6,564 bases of DNA from an uncultured Desulfovibrio sp. (GCA_947176055.1 CAMWPE010000139.1:1-6564), one strand, 5' to 3'. Shown: positions 1 to 6,564, numbered from the stretch's first letter. Notes: a model not told the origin generated them from the sequence alone. Made by a program: numbers and translations.

Positions 1-960
1 ACCCTGCATAACGAAGACGACATCAAAGCCCTGGATCTGCGCGTAGGCGACACGGCCATCGTCCAGCGCGCCGGCGACGTGATACCGGAAATTGTCGGCG
101 TCGATTCGGACGCGCGTCCTAAAGGAGCGAAACCTTTCGTATTTCCCGGAGTCTGCCCCGTCTGCGGTCAACCTGTGCGTCGCGAGCCGGACGAATCCGT
201 ATGGCGTTGCGACAATCTCGGCTGTCCCGCCATCCGCTTGCGCTCAATTCAACATTTCGCCTCCAAATCGGGACTGGATATCAGGGGACTTGGAGAAAAA
301 TGGATCGAATCCCTGGTCGCTTCGGAAAAAGTAAAGTCCCCGGCCGATCTTTTTGAGCTGACCAGGGAGGAACTACTCGAATATGATCGAATGGGTCCTA
401 AACTCGCGGACAATATCCTTAAATCCATCGAAGAAGCGAAAACTAACGCTACCCTGGTTAAATTCATTCGCGCCCTGGGAATACGTCATGTAGGCGAACA
501 GACGGCGTTGACGCTGGCCGGAAACTTTCAGGATCTAGACGCGCTGGGCGCCGCCTCCGACGAAGACTTGCGAAAGCTTCCCGACGTTGGGCCGGAAGTC
601 GCCGCTGCGATTAGGTATTTCTTCGAAACTCCCGCCAATGGAGAAATCCTGACACGTTTGCGCGGTTACGGATTATGGCCAAAAGCGGAATTTCGCGACG
701 AAAAAGAAACGCCGAAAGGTCCCTTCGCTGGAAAAACGATCCTTTTTACCGGCTCGTTGGAAATTCCGCGCTCTAAAGCCGGCGAACTGGCGCGGCAAGC
801 GGGCGCGAAAGTCGTCGACTCCTTTGGCAAAAGCGTCGATTATCTTGTCGCGGGCGAAAAAGCTGGGTCCAAACTTCAAAAAGCGCTCGACGCAAATATT
901 CCCATACTAAACGAAACCCAGTTCCTGGATATGATAAAAGACTCCGGTATCCGGACATAA
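1..960 (+). CDS. ligA: NAD-dependent DNA ligase LigA, C-terminal part (5' end outside window)
   Basis: LigA seals nicks in DNA during replication and repair, using NAD+ as adenylate donor. The reading frame is open from base 1 (TLHNEDD...), so 319 residues are visible, roughly the C-terminal half of a protein usually near 670 residues. The adenylation domain with its catalytic lysine lies upstream of the window. Visible parts in order: the end of the OB-fold (fragment residues 1-40, with GDTAIVQRAGDVIPEIVG); a four-cysteine zinc finger (Cys52, Cys55, Cys70, Cys75); a helix-hairpin-helix region (about 85-220, with RGLGEKW, MGPKLADNI, LGIRHVGEQTA and LPDVGPEVA); and a C-terminal BRCT domain (about 240-315, with FAGKTILFTG and DYLVAGEKAGSKLQKA). 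The GTG at 79 is an internal valine, not a start. The stop is TAA at 958-960. dapB follows after 28 bases, suggesting co-transcription. The domain order is diagnostic of LigA. Confidence 0.97.
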   Translation, partial: TLHNEDDIKALDLRVGDTAIVQRAGDVIPEIVGVDSDARPKGAKPFVFPGVCPVCGQPVRREPDESVWRCDNLGCPAIRLRSIQHFASKSGLDIRGLGEKWIESLVASEKVKSPADLFELTREELLEYDRMGPKLADNILKSIEEAKTNATLVKFIRALGIRHVGEQTALTLAGNFQDLDALGAASDEDLRKLPDVGPEVAAAIRYFFETPANGEILTRLRGYGLWPKAEFRDEKETPKGPFAGKTILFTGSLEIPRSKAGELARQAGAKVVDSFGKSVDYLVAGEKAGSKLQKALDANIPILNETQFLDMIKDSGIRT

Positions 961-988
961 AAATTTTTAAATTCAAGGAAATGCCGTC

Positions 989-1822
989 ATGAGCAAAAAC
1001 ACTACGTCTGTCATAATAATCGGAGCGAATGGGCGAATGGGCAAAACCCTGCGCGAAGCCATCGCCGAAAATCCCGCGTTCGGACTCGCGGGAGCTGTCG
1101 ACCTTTCCCCAGCGGAACCGGCTTTGACCGCGATATGCCCGACTGGAGCTTCGCTTGAAGATGTCATAAACGAAGGCGCGCGGGGCGTAATCATCGATTT
1201 TTCCTCTCCGGATTCGAGTATGGGCGCCGCCGAGGCCGCCGCGCGAAACGGTCTGCCCATCGTAATCGGCTCCACGGGCTTTACCCGGAAGGACGAGGCG
1301 ACTCTCGAAACGCTGGCTTTAAAAACTCCCATGCTCCGCTCGGCCAATATGAGCGTGGGCGTAAACGTGTTGCTTGAATTTCTTCCGCTGATAGCGAAAG
1401 CTCTCGGGCCGGCTTACGATATGGAAATACTGGAAACGCATCACAGACGCAAAAAAGACGCGCCAAGCGGCACGGCTTTAATACTCGCCGAAGCGTTGGC
1501 CTCCGCGAGAGAGTGGAAATTGGACGATGTCCGGGTTTCCGGACGCGACGGCGTCATAGGCGAAAGACCGGACAAACAAATTGGCGTTATGGCCCTGCGC
1601 GGCGGCGATGTTCCCGGCGTCCACGACTGTTTTTTCTTTGGACCCGGCGAAATTATCGAGATCAGGCACACTAGCGAAACGCGCCAAAATTTCGCGCGCG
1701 GGGCATTGCGCGCCGCGGCCTGGCTCAAGGATAAAAAACCAGGAAAACTATATTCCATGCTCGATGTCATCGCGTTAGACAAAACGGACGAGAATGAAAA
1801 TAACGGAGACAGCGACAATTAA
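989..1822 (+). CDS. dapB: 4-hydroxy-tetrahydrodipicolinate reductase (DapB)
   Basis: DapB is a cytosolic enzyme that reduces the DapA product with NAD(P)H to tetrahydrodipicolinate, on the route to meso-diaminopimelate for peptidoglycan and to lysine. The 277 residues match the usual length (E. coli 273). The N-terminal Rossmann motif is GANGRMG at residues 12-18. Other family blocks are DFSSP (70-74), GSTGF (94-98) and NMSVGVN (120-126). The signature HHRRKKDAPSGTA spans 151-163; His151 and Lys155 align with the catalytic His159 and Lys163 of E. coli, and Gly161-Thr162 bind substrate. Asp38-Leu39 stand where E. coli has Glu38-Arg39; loss of the arginine that contacts the NADPH phosphate suggests a preference for NADH (inference). 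The last 14 or so residues (DKTDENENNGDSDN) are an acidic, polar extension. AAGGA at 975-979, nine bases before the ATG, supports this start. The gene sits between ligA and a hydroxyacid dehydrogenase in a tight cluster. Confidence 0.96.
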   Translation: MSKNTTSVIIIGANGRMGKTLREAIAENPAFGLAGAVDLSPAEPALTAICPTGASLEDVINEGARGVIIDFSSPDSSMGAAEAAARNGLPIVIGSTGFTRKDEATLETLALKTPMLRSANMSVGVNVLLEFLPLIAKALGPAYDMEILETHHRRKKDAPSGTALILAEALASAREWKLDDVRVSGRDGVIGERPDKQIGVMALRGGDVPGVHDCFFFGPGEIIEIRHTSETRQNFARGALRAAAWLKDKKPGKLYSMLDVIALDKTDENENNGDSDN

Positions 1823-1836
1823 ACCCGGGGAACATT

Positions 1837-2766
1837 ATGAAGATCCTGATTACTCCCAGATCTTTCGGCAAATCCAATCCCGAACTTTTTGAAAAACTGG
1901 AAAGAGCCGGTCTGGAAATTATAAGAAACACTACCGGCGCGATACTTTCCGAAAAGGCCATAAGCGAGCTTATAGCTCCTTGCGAAGGCGTTATAATTGG
2001 CGTCGATCCGTTAAACGCCGCGGTTCTGTCCAAAGCGCCCCGTTTGCGCGCGATCAGCAAATACGGCGTTGGTCTGGACAATATCGATTTAAAGATCTGC
2101 GAAGAACGGGGCATTAAAGTTTCCAGAACAACCGGAGCCAACAGCGACGCCGTCGCCGATTACGCTTTCGGATTAATGCTGGCCGTCGCGCGCCGGATAT
2201 GCCTGATTGATCGTCGCTGCCGCGCGAAAGACTGGTCAAAGATTACTACGATAGACGTTTTCGACAAGACTCTTGGCATAATCGGCCTGGGCGCCATAGG
2301 ACGGCGACTCGCGAAAAGGGCGAAAGGTTTTTCCATGCGTATTCTCGCTTTTGATCCTGTCTGGGACGACGATTTCGCCATCGAATACGGCGTGGAACGC
2401 GCCGATCCCGACAGGATTTGTTCCGAAGCGGATTTTATTAGTCTGCACTGCTCGCTTACCCCCGAAACCAGATATATTATTAATAAAGATAGAATCGCCT
2501 CCATGAAAAAAAACGCTATAGTGATCAACACCGCGAGGGGCGAGTTGATTGACGGGTTCGCTTTGCTGGAAGCGCTGAAAACAAACGCTATTTACGGGGC
2601 GGGTCTCGATGTGTTCGACCATGAACCTCCGGTTAACCCCGAATGGTATAAATTGGATAATCTGGCAATGGGATCCCATTGCTCCTCTTCTACCCTGGGA
2701 GCGACCGAATTGATGGGTTCCATGGCGGCGGAGAACTTACTGAGGGATCTGGATTTGCCTCTATAA
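1837..2766 (+). CDS. D-isomer-specific 2-hydroxyacid dehydrogenase, phosphoglycerate dehydrogenase-like
   Basis: A 309-residue cytosolic NAD-dependent oxidoreductase of the D-2-hydroxyacid dehydrogenase family. The split catalytic domain starts with MKILITPRSF and includes KYGVGLDNID. The NAD-binding Rossmann domain has GLGAIG at 150-155, with Asp173 (in RILAFDP) placed to bind the ribose hydroxyls, so NAD is favoured over NADP. All three catalytic residues are present: Arg234 (NTARGELID), Glu263 (DVFDHEP) and His281 (MGSHCSSST). The usual TPHIGA around the histidine is replaced by GSHCSSS. The block from KYGVGLDNI to GANSDAVADYAFGLML resembles 3-phosphoglycerate dehydrogenase (SerA). The protein lacks the C-terminal ACT domain of E. 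coli SerA (410 residues), so serine feedback through that domain is not expected. GGGGA at 1827-1831 precedes the ATG by five bases, and the gap after dapB is 14 bases, suggesting one mRNA. SerA, or a reductase of another 2-keto acid, are both possible; family membership is certain, substrate is not. Confidence 0.9.
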   Translation: MKILITPRSFGKSNPELFEKLERAGLEIIRNTTGAILSEKAISELIAPCEGVIIGVDPLNAAVLSKAPRLRAISKYGVGLDNIDLKICEERGIKVSRTTGANSDAVADYAFGLMLAVARRICLIDRRCRAKDWSKITTIDVFDKTLGIIGLGAIGRRLAKRAKGFSMRILAFDPVWDDDFAIEYGVERADPDRICSEADFISLHCSLTPETRYIINKDRIASMKKNAIVINTARGELIDGFALLEALKTNAIYGAGLDVFDHEPPVNPEWYKLDNLAMGSHCSSSTLGATELMGSMAAENLLRDLDLPL

Positions 2767-2908
2767 AAATAAAAAAAATTACGCCTTTTCACTGGACGAC
2801 CGCGACGAAAATCTTATATCTATTTTTGGGTTAACCGGTTTGGCTATGGCGAAAAAGCGCTCTGGATTTAATGACTTAACCGCTTGTATTCCCGAGGAGG
2901 AATAGCAT
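2767..2908. other. Intergenic region upstream of dnaK, no clear promoter or CIRCE
   Basis: This 142-base gap is A-rich at its left end. I looked for a stem followed by a T-run after the hydroxyacid dehydrogenase and saw none, so readthrough into dnaK is possible. There is no CIRCE inverted repeat (TTAGCACTC-N9-GAGTGCTAA), which argues against HrcA control. I found no good match to a heat-shock sigma-32 promoter (CTTGAA and CCCCAT boxes) and only poor sigma-70 candidates, such as TATATC at 2815-2820 without a fitting -35 box. Overlapping palindromes GGTTAACC (2829-2836) and AACCGGTT (2833-2840) are the only ordered element; their role is unknown. Confidence 0.6.
2894..2902 (+). promoter_or_regulatory. 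Strong Shine-Dalgarno sequence of dnaK
   Basis: GAGGAGG at 2894-2900 is a near-complete complement of the 16S rRNA 3' end, with eight bases between it and the ATG at 2909. It is the strongest ribosome binding site in the window. It fixes the dnaK start and fits the high expression expected of this chaperone. Confidence 0.9.
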
Positions 2909-4816
2909 ATGTCCAAAATTATTGGCATCGACCTTGGCACTACAAACTCCTGCGTCTTCGTCATGGAGGGAAAAGATCCCAAATGTATCACCAATCCCGA
3001 AGGCGGTCGAACCACTCCCTCCGTGGTCGCTTTTACCGACAAGGAAAGACTGGTGGGCGATCTTGCCAGACGCCAGGCCGTCACCAATCCCAAAAGGACG
3101 ATTTTCGCCATTAAGCGTCTCATGGGCCGGAAATACGACAGCGGCGAAGTCGAGCGCTGGAAAGAAAATTCCCCCTACGAAATCGTGAAACTCCCCAACG
3201 GCGACGCCGGCGTGGAGGTTGATGGCAAAGTTTATAGCGCTCCCGAAATTTCCGCCATGATCCTCGCCAAACTCAAGGCCGACGCCGAAGCCTATCTCGG
3301 CGAAACGGTTACCCAGGCCGTAATCACTGTTCCCGCCTATTTTAATGACGCCCAGCGTCAGGCCACCAAAGACGCCGGTCGCATCGCTGGCCTCGAAGTC
3401 ATGCGCATTATCAACGAGCCCACCGCCGCTTCCCTCGCTTACGGCGCTGAAAAGAAAACAAACGAAAAGATCGGCGTGTTCGATCTCGGCGGCGGCACAT
3501 TTGATATTTCCGTCCTCGAAGTCGGCGACGGCGTAGTCGAGGTCCGTTCCACCAATGGCGACACCTTCCTTGGCGGCGAGGATTTCGACCAGAAAATTAT
3601 CGTTTACCTCGTGGATGAGTTCAAGAAAGAAAAAGGCATTGATCTGTCCCAGGACAGCATGGCCTTGCAGCGTCTGAAAGAAGCCGCCGAAAAGGCGAAG
3701 AAAGAACTCTCCACGGCCATGGAGACGGAAATCAATCTGCCCTTTATCACCGCTAATCAAGCCGGTCCCCAACATCTCTTGATTAAACTTTCGCGCGCCA
3801 AACTCGATGCCCTCTGCTCCGAACTCGTCGATCGCACCATAGAGCCCTGCAACCAGGCCCTGACCGACGCCGGTCTCGATCCAAAAGAAGTGAACGAAGT
3901 TCTGCTTGTTGGCGGCCAGACCAGAATGCCGCTCGTGCAAACGAAGGTCGGCGAATTTTTCGGCAAGGAGCCCAATAGATCCGTCAATCCCGACGAAGTC
4001 GTGGCCATGGGCGCGGCCATTCAAGGCGGCATTCTCGCCGGAGACGTAAAAGACGTGCTGTTGCTCGACGTTACGCCTCTTTCCCTGGGCATCGAAACCA
4101 TGGGCGGCGTTTTCACCAAACTTATCGATCGCAACACCACCATTCCTACCAGAAAAAGCCAGGTATTCACCACGGCGGCGGACAATCAACCCTCCGTTTC
4201 CATCCATGTCCTGCAGGGCGAGCGTCCCATGGCCTCCGATAATATGACGCTGGCCCGTTTTGATCTCGCCGGAATTCCGCCAGCTCCCCGCGGAGTGCCG
4301 CAGATCGAAGTCTCCTTCGATATCGACGCCAATGGCATTGTCAACGTGTCCGCCAAGGATATGGGCACCGGTAAGGAACAGACCATCAAGATTCAGTCGA
4401 GCTCCGGTCTTTCCGAAGAAGATATCCAGAAGCTCATTAAGGACGCGGAGGCTCACGCCAGCGAAGACAAGAAACGTCAAGAGCTTATCGAAGCCCGCAA
4501 CCACGCGGACAGCCTGATCTATGGCACGGAAAAACATCTCGCCGATCTGGGCGACAAGGCTAGCGAAGCGGATAAAAAGGACATCCAGGCCAAGATCGAC
4601 AATCTGAAGAAGCTGATTGAAGGCGAAGATATTTCGGCCATCAAAGCGGCCACCGAAGAGCTCACCAAGGCTTCCCATAAATTGAGCGAAACTCTCTACC
4701 AGCAACAGGCCCAGCCGGGCGGCGAACAGCAGGCTGGCGCTTCCTCCGGCGCCACCGGCGGTGGCAAACCGGACGACGACGTTGTTGACGCCGACTTCAC
4801 CGAAGTCAAGAAATAA
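2909..4816 (+). CDS. dnaK: Molecular chaperone DnaK (Hsp70)
   Basis: DnaK is the cytosolic Hsp70 chaperone. It binds exposed hydrophobic peptide segments in an ATP-controlled cycle driven by DnaJ and GrpE. The 635 residues are full length (E. coli 638). The ATPase domain shows the phosphate-1 loop IGIDLGTTNS (5-14), the conserved VITVPAYFNDAQRQATKDAG block, phosphate-2 FDLGGGTFD (191-199) and the adenosine motif VLLVGGQTRMP. The interdomain linker DVLLLDV starts at residue 382. It is followed by the beta-sandwich substrate-binding domain, a helical lid, and a Gly/Gln-rich tail ending in DDDVVDADFTEVKK, close to the proteobacterial DnaK terminus. grpE and dnaJ are not adjacent. Codon choice differs from the neighbours: C-ending codons dominate, ATA is rare, and TTA, CTA and TCA are absent, as expected for a highly expressed gene. 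A dedicated terminator follows. The sequence resembles Desulfovibrio DnaK as I remember it. Confidence 0.99.
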   Translation: MSKIIGIDLGTTNSCVFVMEGKDPKCITNPEGGRTTPSVVAFTDKERLVGDLARRQAVTNPKRTIFAIKRLMGRKYDSGEVERWKENSPYEIVKLPNGDAGVEVDGKVYSAPEISAMILAKLKADAEAYLGETVTQAVITVPAYFNDAQRQATKDAGRIAGLEVMRIINEPTAASLAYGAEKKTNEKIGVFDLGGGTFDISVLEVGDGVVEVRSTNGDTFLGGEDFDQKIIVYLVDEFKKEKGIDLSQDSMALQRLKEAAEKAKKELSTAMETEINLPFITANQAGPQHLLIKLSRAKLDALCSELVDRTIEPCNQALTDAGLDPKEVNEVLLVGGQTRMPLVQTKVGEFFGKEPNRSVNPDEVVAMGAAIQGGILAGDVKDVLLLDVTPLSLGIETMGGVFTKLIDRNTTIPTRKSQVFTTAADNQPSVSIHVLQGERPMASDNMTLARFDLAGIPPAPRGVPQIEVSFDIDANGIVNVSAKDMGTGKEQTIKIQSSSGLSEEDIQKLIKDAEAHASEDKKRQELIEARNHADSLIYGTEKHLADLGDKASEADKKDIQAKIDNLKKLIEGEDISAIKAATEELTKASHKLSETLYQQQAQPGGEQQAGASSGATGGGKPDDDVVDADFTEVKK

Positions 4817-4833
4817 TTAATCCGCGACAGTCC

Positions 4834-4863
4834 GGCGCGCGTCTTTGACGCGCGCCTTTTTTT
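4834..4863 (+). terminator. Intrinsic terminator of dnaK
   Basis: A perfect 10-base-pair GC-rich stem, GGCGCGCGTC (4834-4843) with GACGCGCGCC (4847-4856), closes a TTT loop and is followed directly by seven T residues (4857-4863). It lies 17 bases past the dnaK stop. There is no A-run on the left side, so it should work only for + strand transcription. It insulates the downstream lipoprotein operon from dnaK. Confidence 0.95.
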
Positions 4864-5076
4864 GTTAAACGCCCCTATATTTACGGGACAATACGCAAAA
4901 ATTTACCGTTGCGGCGAGACGATCGCAAAAATATAGCGCGCTCTATGTAATTAAAATAATCTCGACCCATAGTTATAAATTTTTAGATGGCGGAGGCCGC
5001 TCTTGCGTCCGTCGCCCTCTTGAATTACATATATCTCTATTGTTCTTATTATATTTATATGAGGTAAAGAGCGCCT
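4864..5076. other. AT-rich intergenic region and leader of the lipoprotein operon
   Basis: This 213-base stretch has no plausible gene in either strand and is clearly richer in A and T than the coding regions. It holds a 9-base inverted repeat, TATGTAATT (4944-4952) with AATTACATA (5023-5031), 70 bases apart. Between the arms is a GC-rich island (about 4988-5018) that can form only a small hairpin (GCGG-AGG-CCGC). A promoter candidate and the lipoprotein ribosome binding site, GAGGT at 5061-5065, are at its right end. No known riboswitch class was recognised. Confidence 0.6.
5024..5052 (+). promoter_or_regulatory. Possible sigma-70 promoter of the lipoprotein-gatC operon
   Basis: ATTACA at 5024-5029 (4 of 6 matches to TTGACA) is separated by 17 bases from TATTAT at 5047-5052 (5 of 6 matches to TATAAT). 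Transcription would start near 5059, giving a very short leader just ahead of the GAGGT ribosome binding site. In such AT-rich DNA, matches of this quality can arise by chance. The terminator upstream does require a new promoter somewhere in this gap. Confidence 0.35.
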
Positions 5077-6483
5077 ATGACGATCTTTTCTTATTTATTT
5101 AAATTACCCGTAATAAAAATCGCGCCCTTGTTTCTTGTCCTTTTGTTCTTATGGGGATGCTCGCTCGGAGGTTTTGGTCGGGGCGACCGTTTGCCCGAAG
5201 GCGGGAGCAACAAATCTCCATGCGTCGTCCTGGCATTGCCCACAAGCGGTCCTTACGCTCCATGGGGGGCGAAGATTGGTCAGGGCGCGAAATTGGCGCT
5301 GGAGGAATTGAAACAAGCCGGAATCAACGCGCGTCTCGAGACAATTAATACAGAGGCTCCAGATTGGATTTCCCGTCTTGAAGCGTTGCCTGAATCCTGC
5401 GCGGTCGTTGGCGGTCCATTGCGGGAGCGGGCTTATCTCGATGAGAAAAAAGCCGGATTGCTTGACAAAAAGATATTTTTTACTTTTCTGCCTGCCCTTC
5501 GCGACGGCGAAGAAGGCGTTATAGCGTGGCGCTTTTTCCCGTCTCCTAAAGATCAGGTGGACGCGCTTACGAAGTTCGCGGCGGATGATATGAATATTCG
5601 CTCTTACGGCGCGATATATCCGGACGATAGTTACGGCGCGAAAATGACGGATTTATTTGAAAAAAATCTCTCCGAGAGAAACCTGACCTTAAAAAAAGCG
5701 TCCTACAATGCCAAATCCGCGACCTCCATTCGGGGCGCCGTTTCGCCCATGCTTAATCCTGAAAGGGTGCCTCCCCGGAATCAGCCTATACCAAGAACGG
5801 AATTTGAAGCGCTTTTTTTGCCCGATTCCTGGAAAAATATGGACGCGGTGACAAACAGCCTGATCGCCAATGGCGAAGATCGTCTCATTCTTATGGGAAC
5901 CACCCTTTGGGAACCCGCGCTTGCGGGCAAACCCGTCGCGAAAGCCGCTAAATATGAGCTCGCTGTCTTCCCCGGGGCGTGGAATGCCCAAAATGCTCCC
6001 AAAAAATTGCAAGACGCGAAAGCGGATTTCTGGACGGCGCTGGGTTTTGATTTTGCTAATTTCGCCGCATGGCTGGGGTTGAACGACCGGTACGAATCGT
6101 CTCTTGTGACAACAATGGCCCAAAAAGCGTCGCCAAAAGCTCGCGCTCTTGCTCCCATATCCTGGGATCACGCCGGGCGCGAATCGCAACGTCTTTATAT
6201 TTTCCAAGTCTCCTCGCAAGGAATGAAACCGGCGAATCCCGATTTATTAAAAAGGGCCAGGACAGCCGCATACGAAAGGGCCGCGTTGCGCTATCAAGGC
6301 ATTCGGGACGCCCAATACAATACTCCGGCGGAGGAAGAGCCGGTAATATCGGCTACGCCAATTGCCGAACCGGCGACGCCTCCCGCGACGCCCGCGAAAA
6401 TAGCTCCCGCGCCAGTCGCCCCTCAAGCTCCGTTATCCACGAATCCGCGGTCCTCGTATAAATTGCGTTTGCCAACAAAATAA
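5077..6483 (+). CDS. Lipoprotein with type I periplasmic-binding-protein fold (LivK/LpoA-like)
   Basis: A predicted 468-residue lipoprotein exported through Sec and anchored to a membrane by a lipidated cysteine. Residues 1-27 form a signal peptide with a hydrophobic core and a lipobox LWGC, giving lipid-modified Cys28; Trp at -2 is unusual but tolerable. From about residue 49 (CVVLALPTSGPYAPWGAKIG) to about 405 the sequence resembles the type I periplasmic-binding fold of branched-chain amino acid receptors and of the C-terminal part of LpoA, the activator of penicillin-binding protein PBP1A. Supporting segments are CAVVGGP, YGAIYPDDSYGAKM (start of the second lobe), EALFLPDSW and LILMGTTLW. 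The final 50 residues (419-468) are a Pro/Ala-rich, probably disordered tail. No ABC transporter gene lies next to it, so a solute-uptake role is not supported by context; a cell-wall or sensing role is an inference. GAGGT at 5061-5065 sits 11 bases before the ATG. gatC starts 12 bases after its stop, suggesting one mRNA. Confidence 0.85.
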   Translation: MTIFSYLFKLPVIKIAPLFLVLLFLWGCSLGGFGRGDRLPEGGSNKSPCVVLALPTSGPYAPWGAKIGQGAKLALEELKQAGINARLETINTEAPDWISRLEALPESCAVVGGPLRERAYLDEKKAGLLDKKIFFTFLPALRDGEEGVIAWRFFPSPKDQVDALTKFAADDMNIRSYGAIYPDDSYGAKMTDLFEKNLSERNLTLKKASYNAKSATSIRGAVSPMLNPERVPPRNQPIPRTEFEALFLPDSWKNMDAVTNSLIANGEDRLILMGTTLWEPALAGKPVAKAAKYELAVFPGAWNAQNAPKKLQDAKADFWTALGFDFANFAAWLGLNDRYESSLVTTMAQKASPKARALAPISWDHAGRESQRLYIFQVSSQGMKPANPDLLKRARTAAYERAALRYQGIRDAQYNTPAEEEPVISATPIAEPATPPATPAKIAPAPVAPQAPLSTNPRSSYKLRLPTK

Positions 6484-6484
6484 C

Positions 6485-6488
6485 AGGA
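6485..6488 (+). promoter_or_regulatory. Ribosome binding site deciding the gatC start
   Basis: AGGA at 6485-6488, just after the lipoprotein stop, is seven bases upstream of the ATG at 6496. A nearby ATG at 6491 is in another frame and meets a TAG after eight codons, so 6496 is the right start. Confidence 0.7.
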
Positions 6489-6495
6489 AAATGAT

Positions 6496-6564
6496 ATGTC
6501 CAGCGATAGCCTCGTAGGGCGCGACGAAGTCCTTCATATGGCCAGGCTTTCCAGACTCGCGATC
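6496..6564 (+). CDS. gatC: Asp-tRNA(Asn)/Glu-tRNA(Gln) amidotransferase subunit C, N-terminal fragment
   Basis: Only the first 23 codons are in the window, and the frame is open to its end. The peptide contains DEVLHMARLSRLAI, matching the conserved N-terminus of GatC (typically EEVxHIAxLARL). GatC is the small stabilising subunit, usually near 95 residues, of the GatCAB complex. That complex converts mischarged Glu-tRNA(Gln) or Asp-tRNA(Asn) into the correct amide form in the cytosol. The gene begins 12 bases after the lipoprotein stop. In many bacteria gatA follows directly; this cannot be seen here. The call rests on a short but characteristic segment. Confidence 0.8.
   Translation, partial: MSSDSLVGRDEVLHMARLSRLAI

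Noticed and set aside
79..960. GTG at 79 as the start of a separate 293-residue protein
   Set aside because: The frame is open upstream to base 1 with LigA OB-fold sequence, so this is an internal valine codon of a truncated ligA.
981..992. Three-codon minigene ATG-CCG-TCA-TGA whose stop overlaps the dapB start codon
   Set aside because: The Shine-Dalgarno AAGGA at 975-979 lies too close to this ATG and at a good distance from the dapB ATG. It is most likely chance.
2876..4705. 609-codon open frame on the minus strand over dnaK
   Set aside because: It is in exact codon register with dnaK and is explained by the absence of TTA, CTA and TCA codons. It starts at a TTG, and its translation shows no recognisable domain.
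4989..5006. Possible sigma-54 promoter (TGG...TTGC)
   Set aside because: The GG and GC elements are 14 bases apart instead of the required 10.
5689..6219. 176-codon minus-strand open frame over the lipoprotein gene
   Set aside because: It has no ribosome binding site or recognisable domain and lies opposite a gene with a clear signal peptide, fold motifs and start.

Overview
The window holds ordinary housekeeping genes, all on the + strand, from what looks like a member of the Desulfobacterota, probably Desulfovibrio-like. This placement is an inference from recalled similarity of the DnaK protein (for example the GEVERWKE stretch and the DVKDVLLLDVTPLSLG linker region) and the Gram-negative lipoprotein; no database search was possible. 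Coding regions are of intermediate GC, and the two larger intergenic gaps are AT-rich.

Block 1 (1-2766) looks like one transcription unit. It holds the 3' half of ligA (NAD-dependent DNA ligase, cut by the window start), then dapB (dihydrodipicolinate reductase, for lysine and diaminopimelate), then a short D-2-hydroxyacid dehydrogenase related to phosphoglycerate dehydrogenase. The gaps are only 28 and 14 bases. No clear terminator follows the third gene.

Block 2 (2909-4863) is dnaK. It has a strong Shine-Dalgarno sequence and a textbook intrinsic terminator, and neither grpE nor dnaJ is next to it. Its codon use is strongly selected: it contains no TTA, CTA or TCA codons, which leaves a long spurious open frame on the opposite strand.

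Block 3 (about 5024-6564) starts after an AT-rich 260-base gap with a plausible promoter. It encodes a lipoprotein with a type I periplasmic-binding-protein fold (LivK/LpoA-like), followed 12 bases later by the first 23 codons of gatC, the small subunit of the tRNA-dependent amidotransferase.

I found no mobile element, CRISPR array, tRNA or rRNA, and no convincing novel system. The least explained items are the lipoprotein placed before gatC, the substrate of the hydroxyacid dehydrogenase, and the AT-rich leader at 4864-5076.
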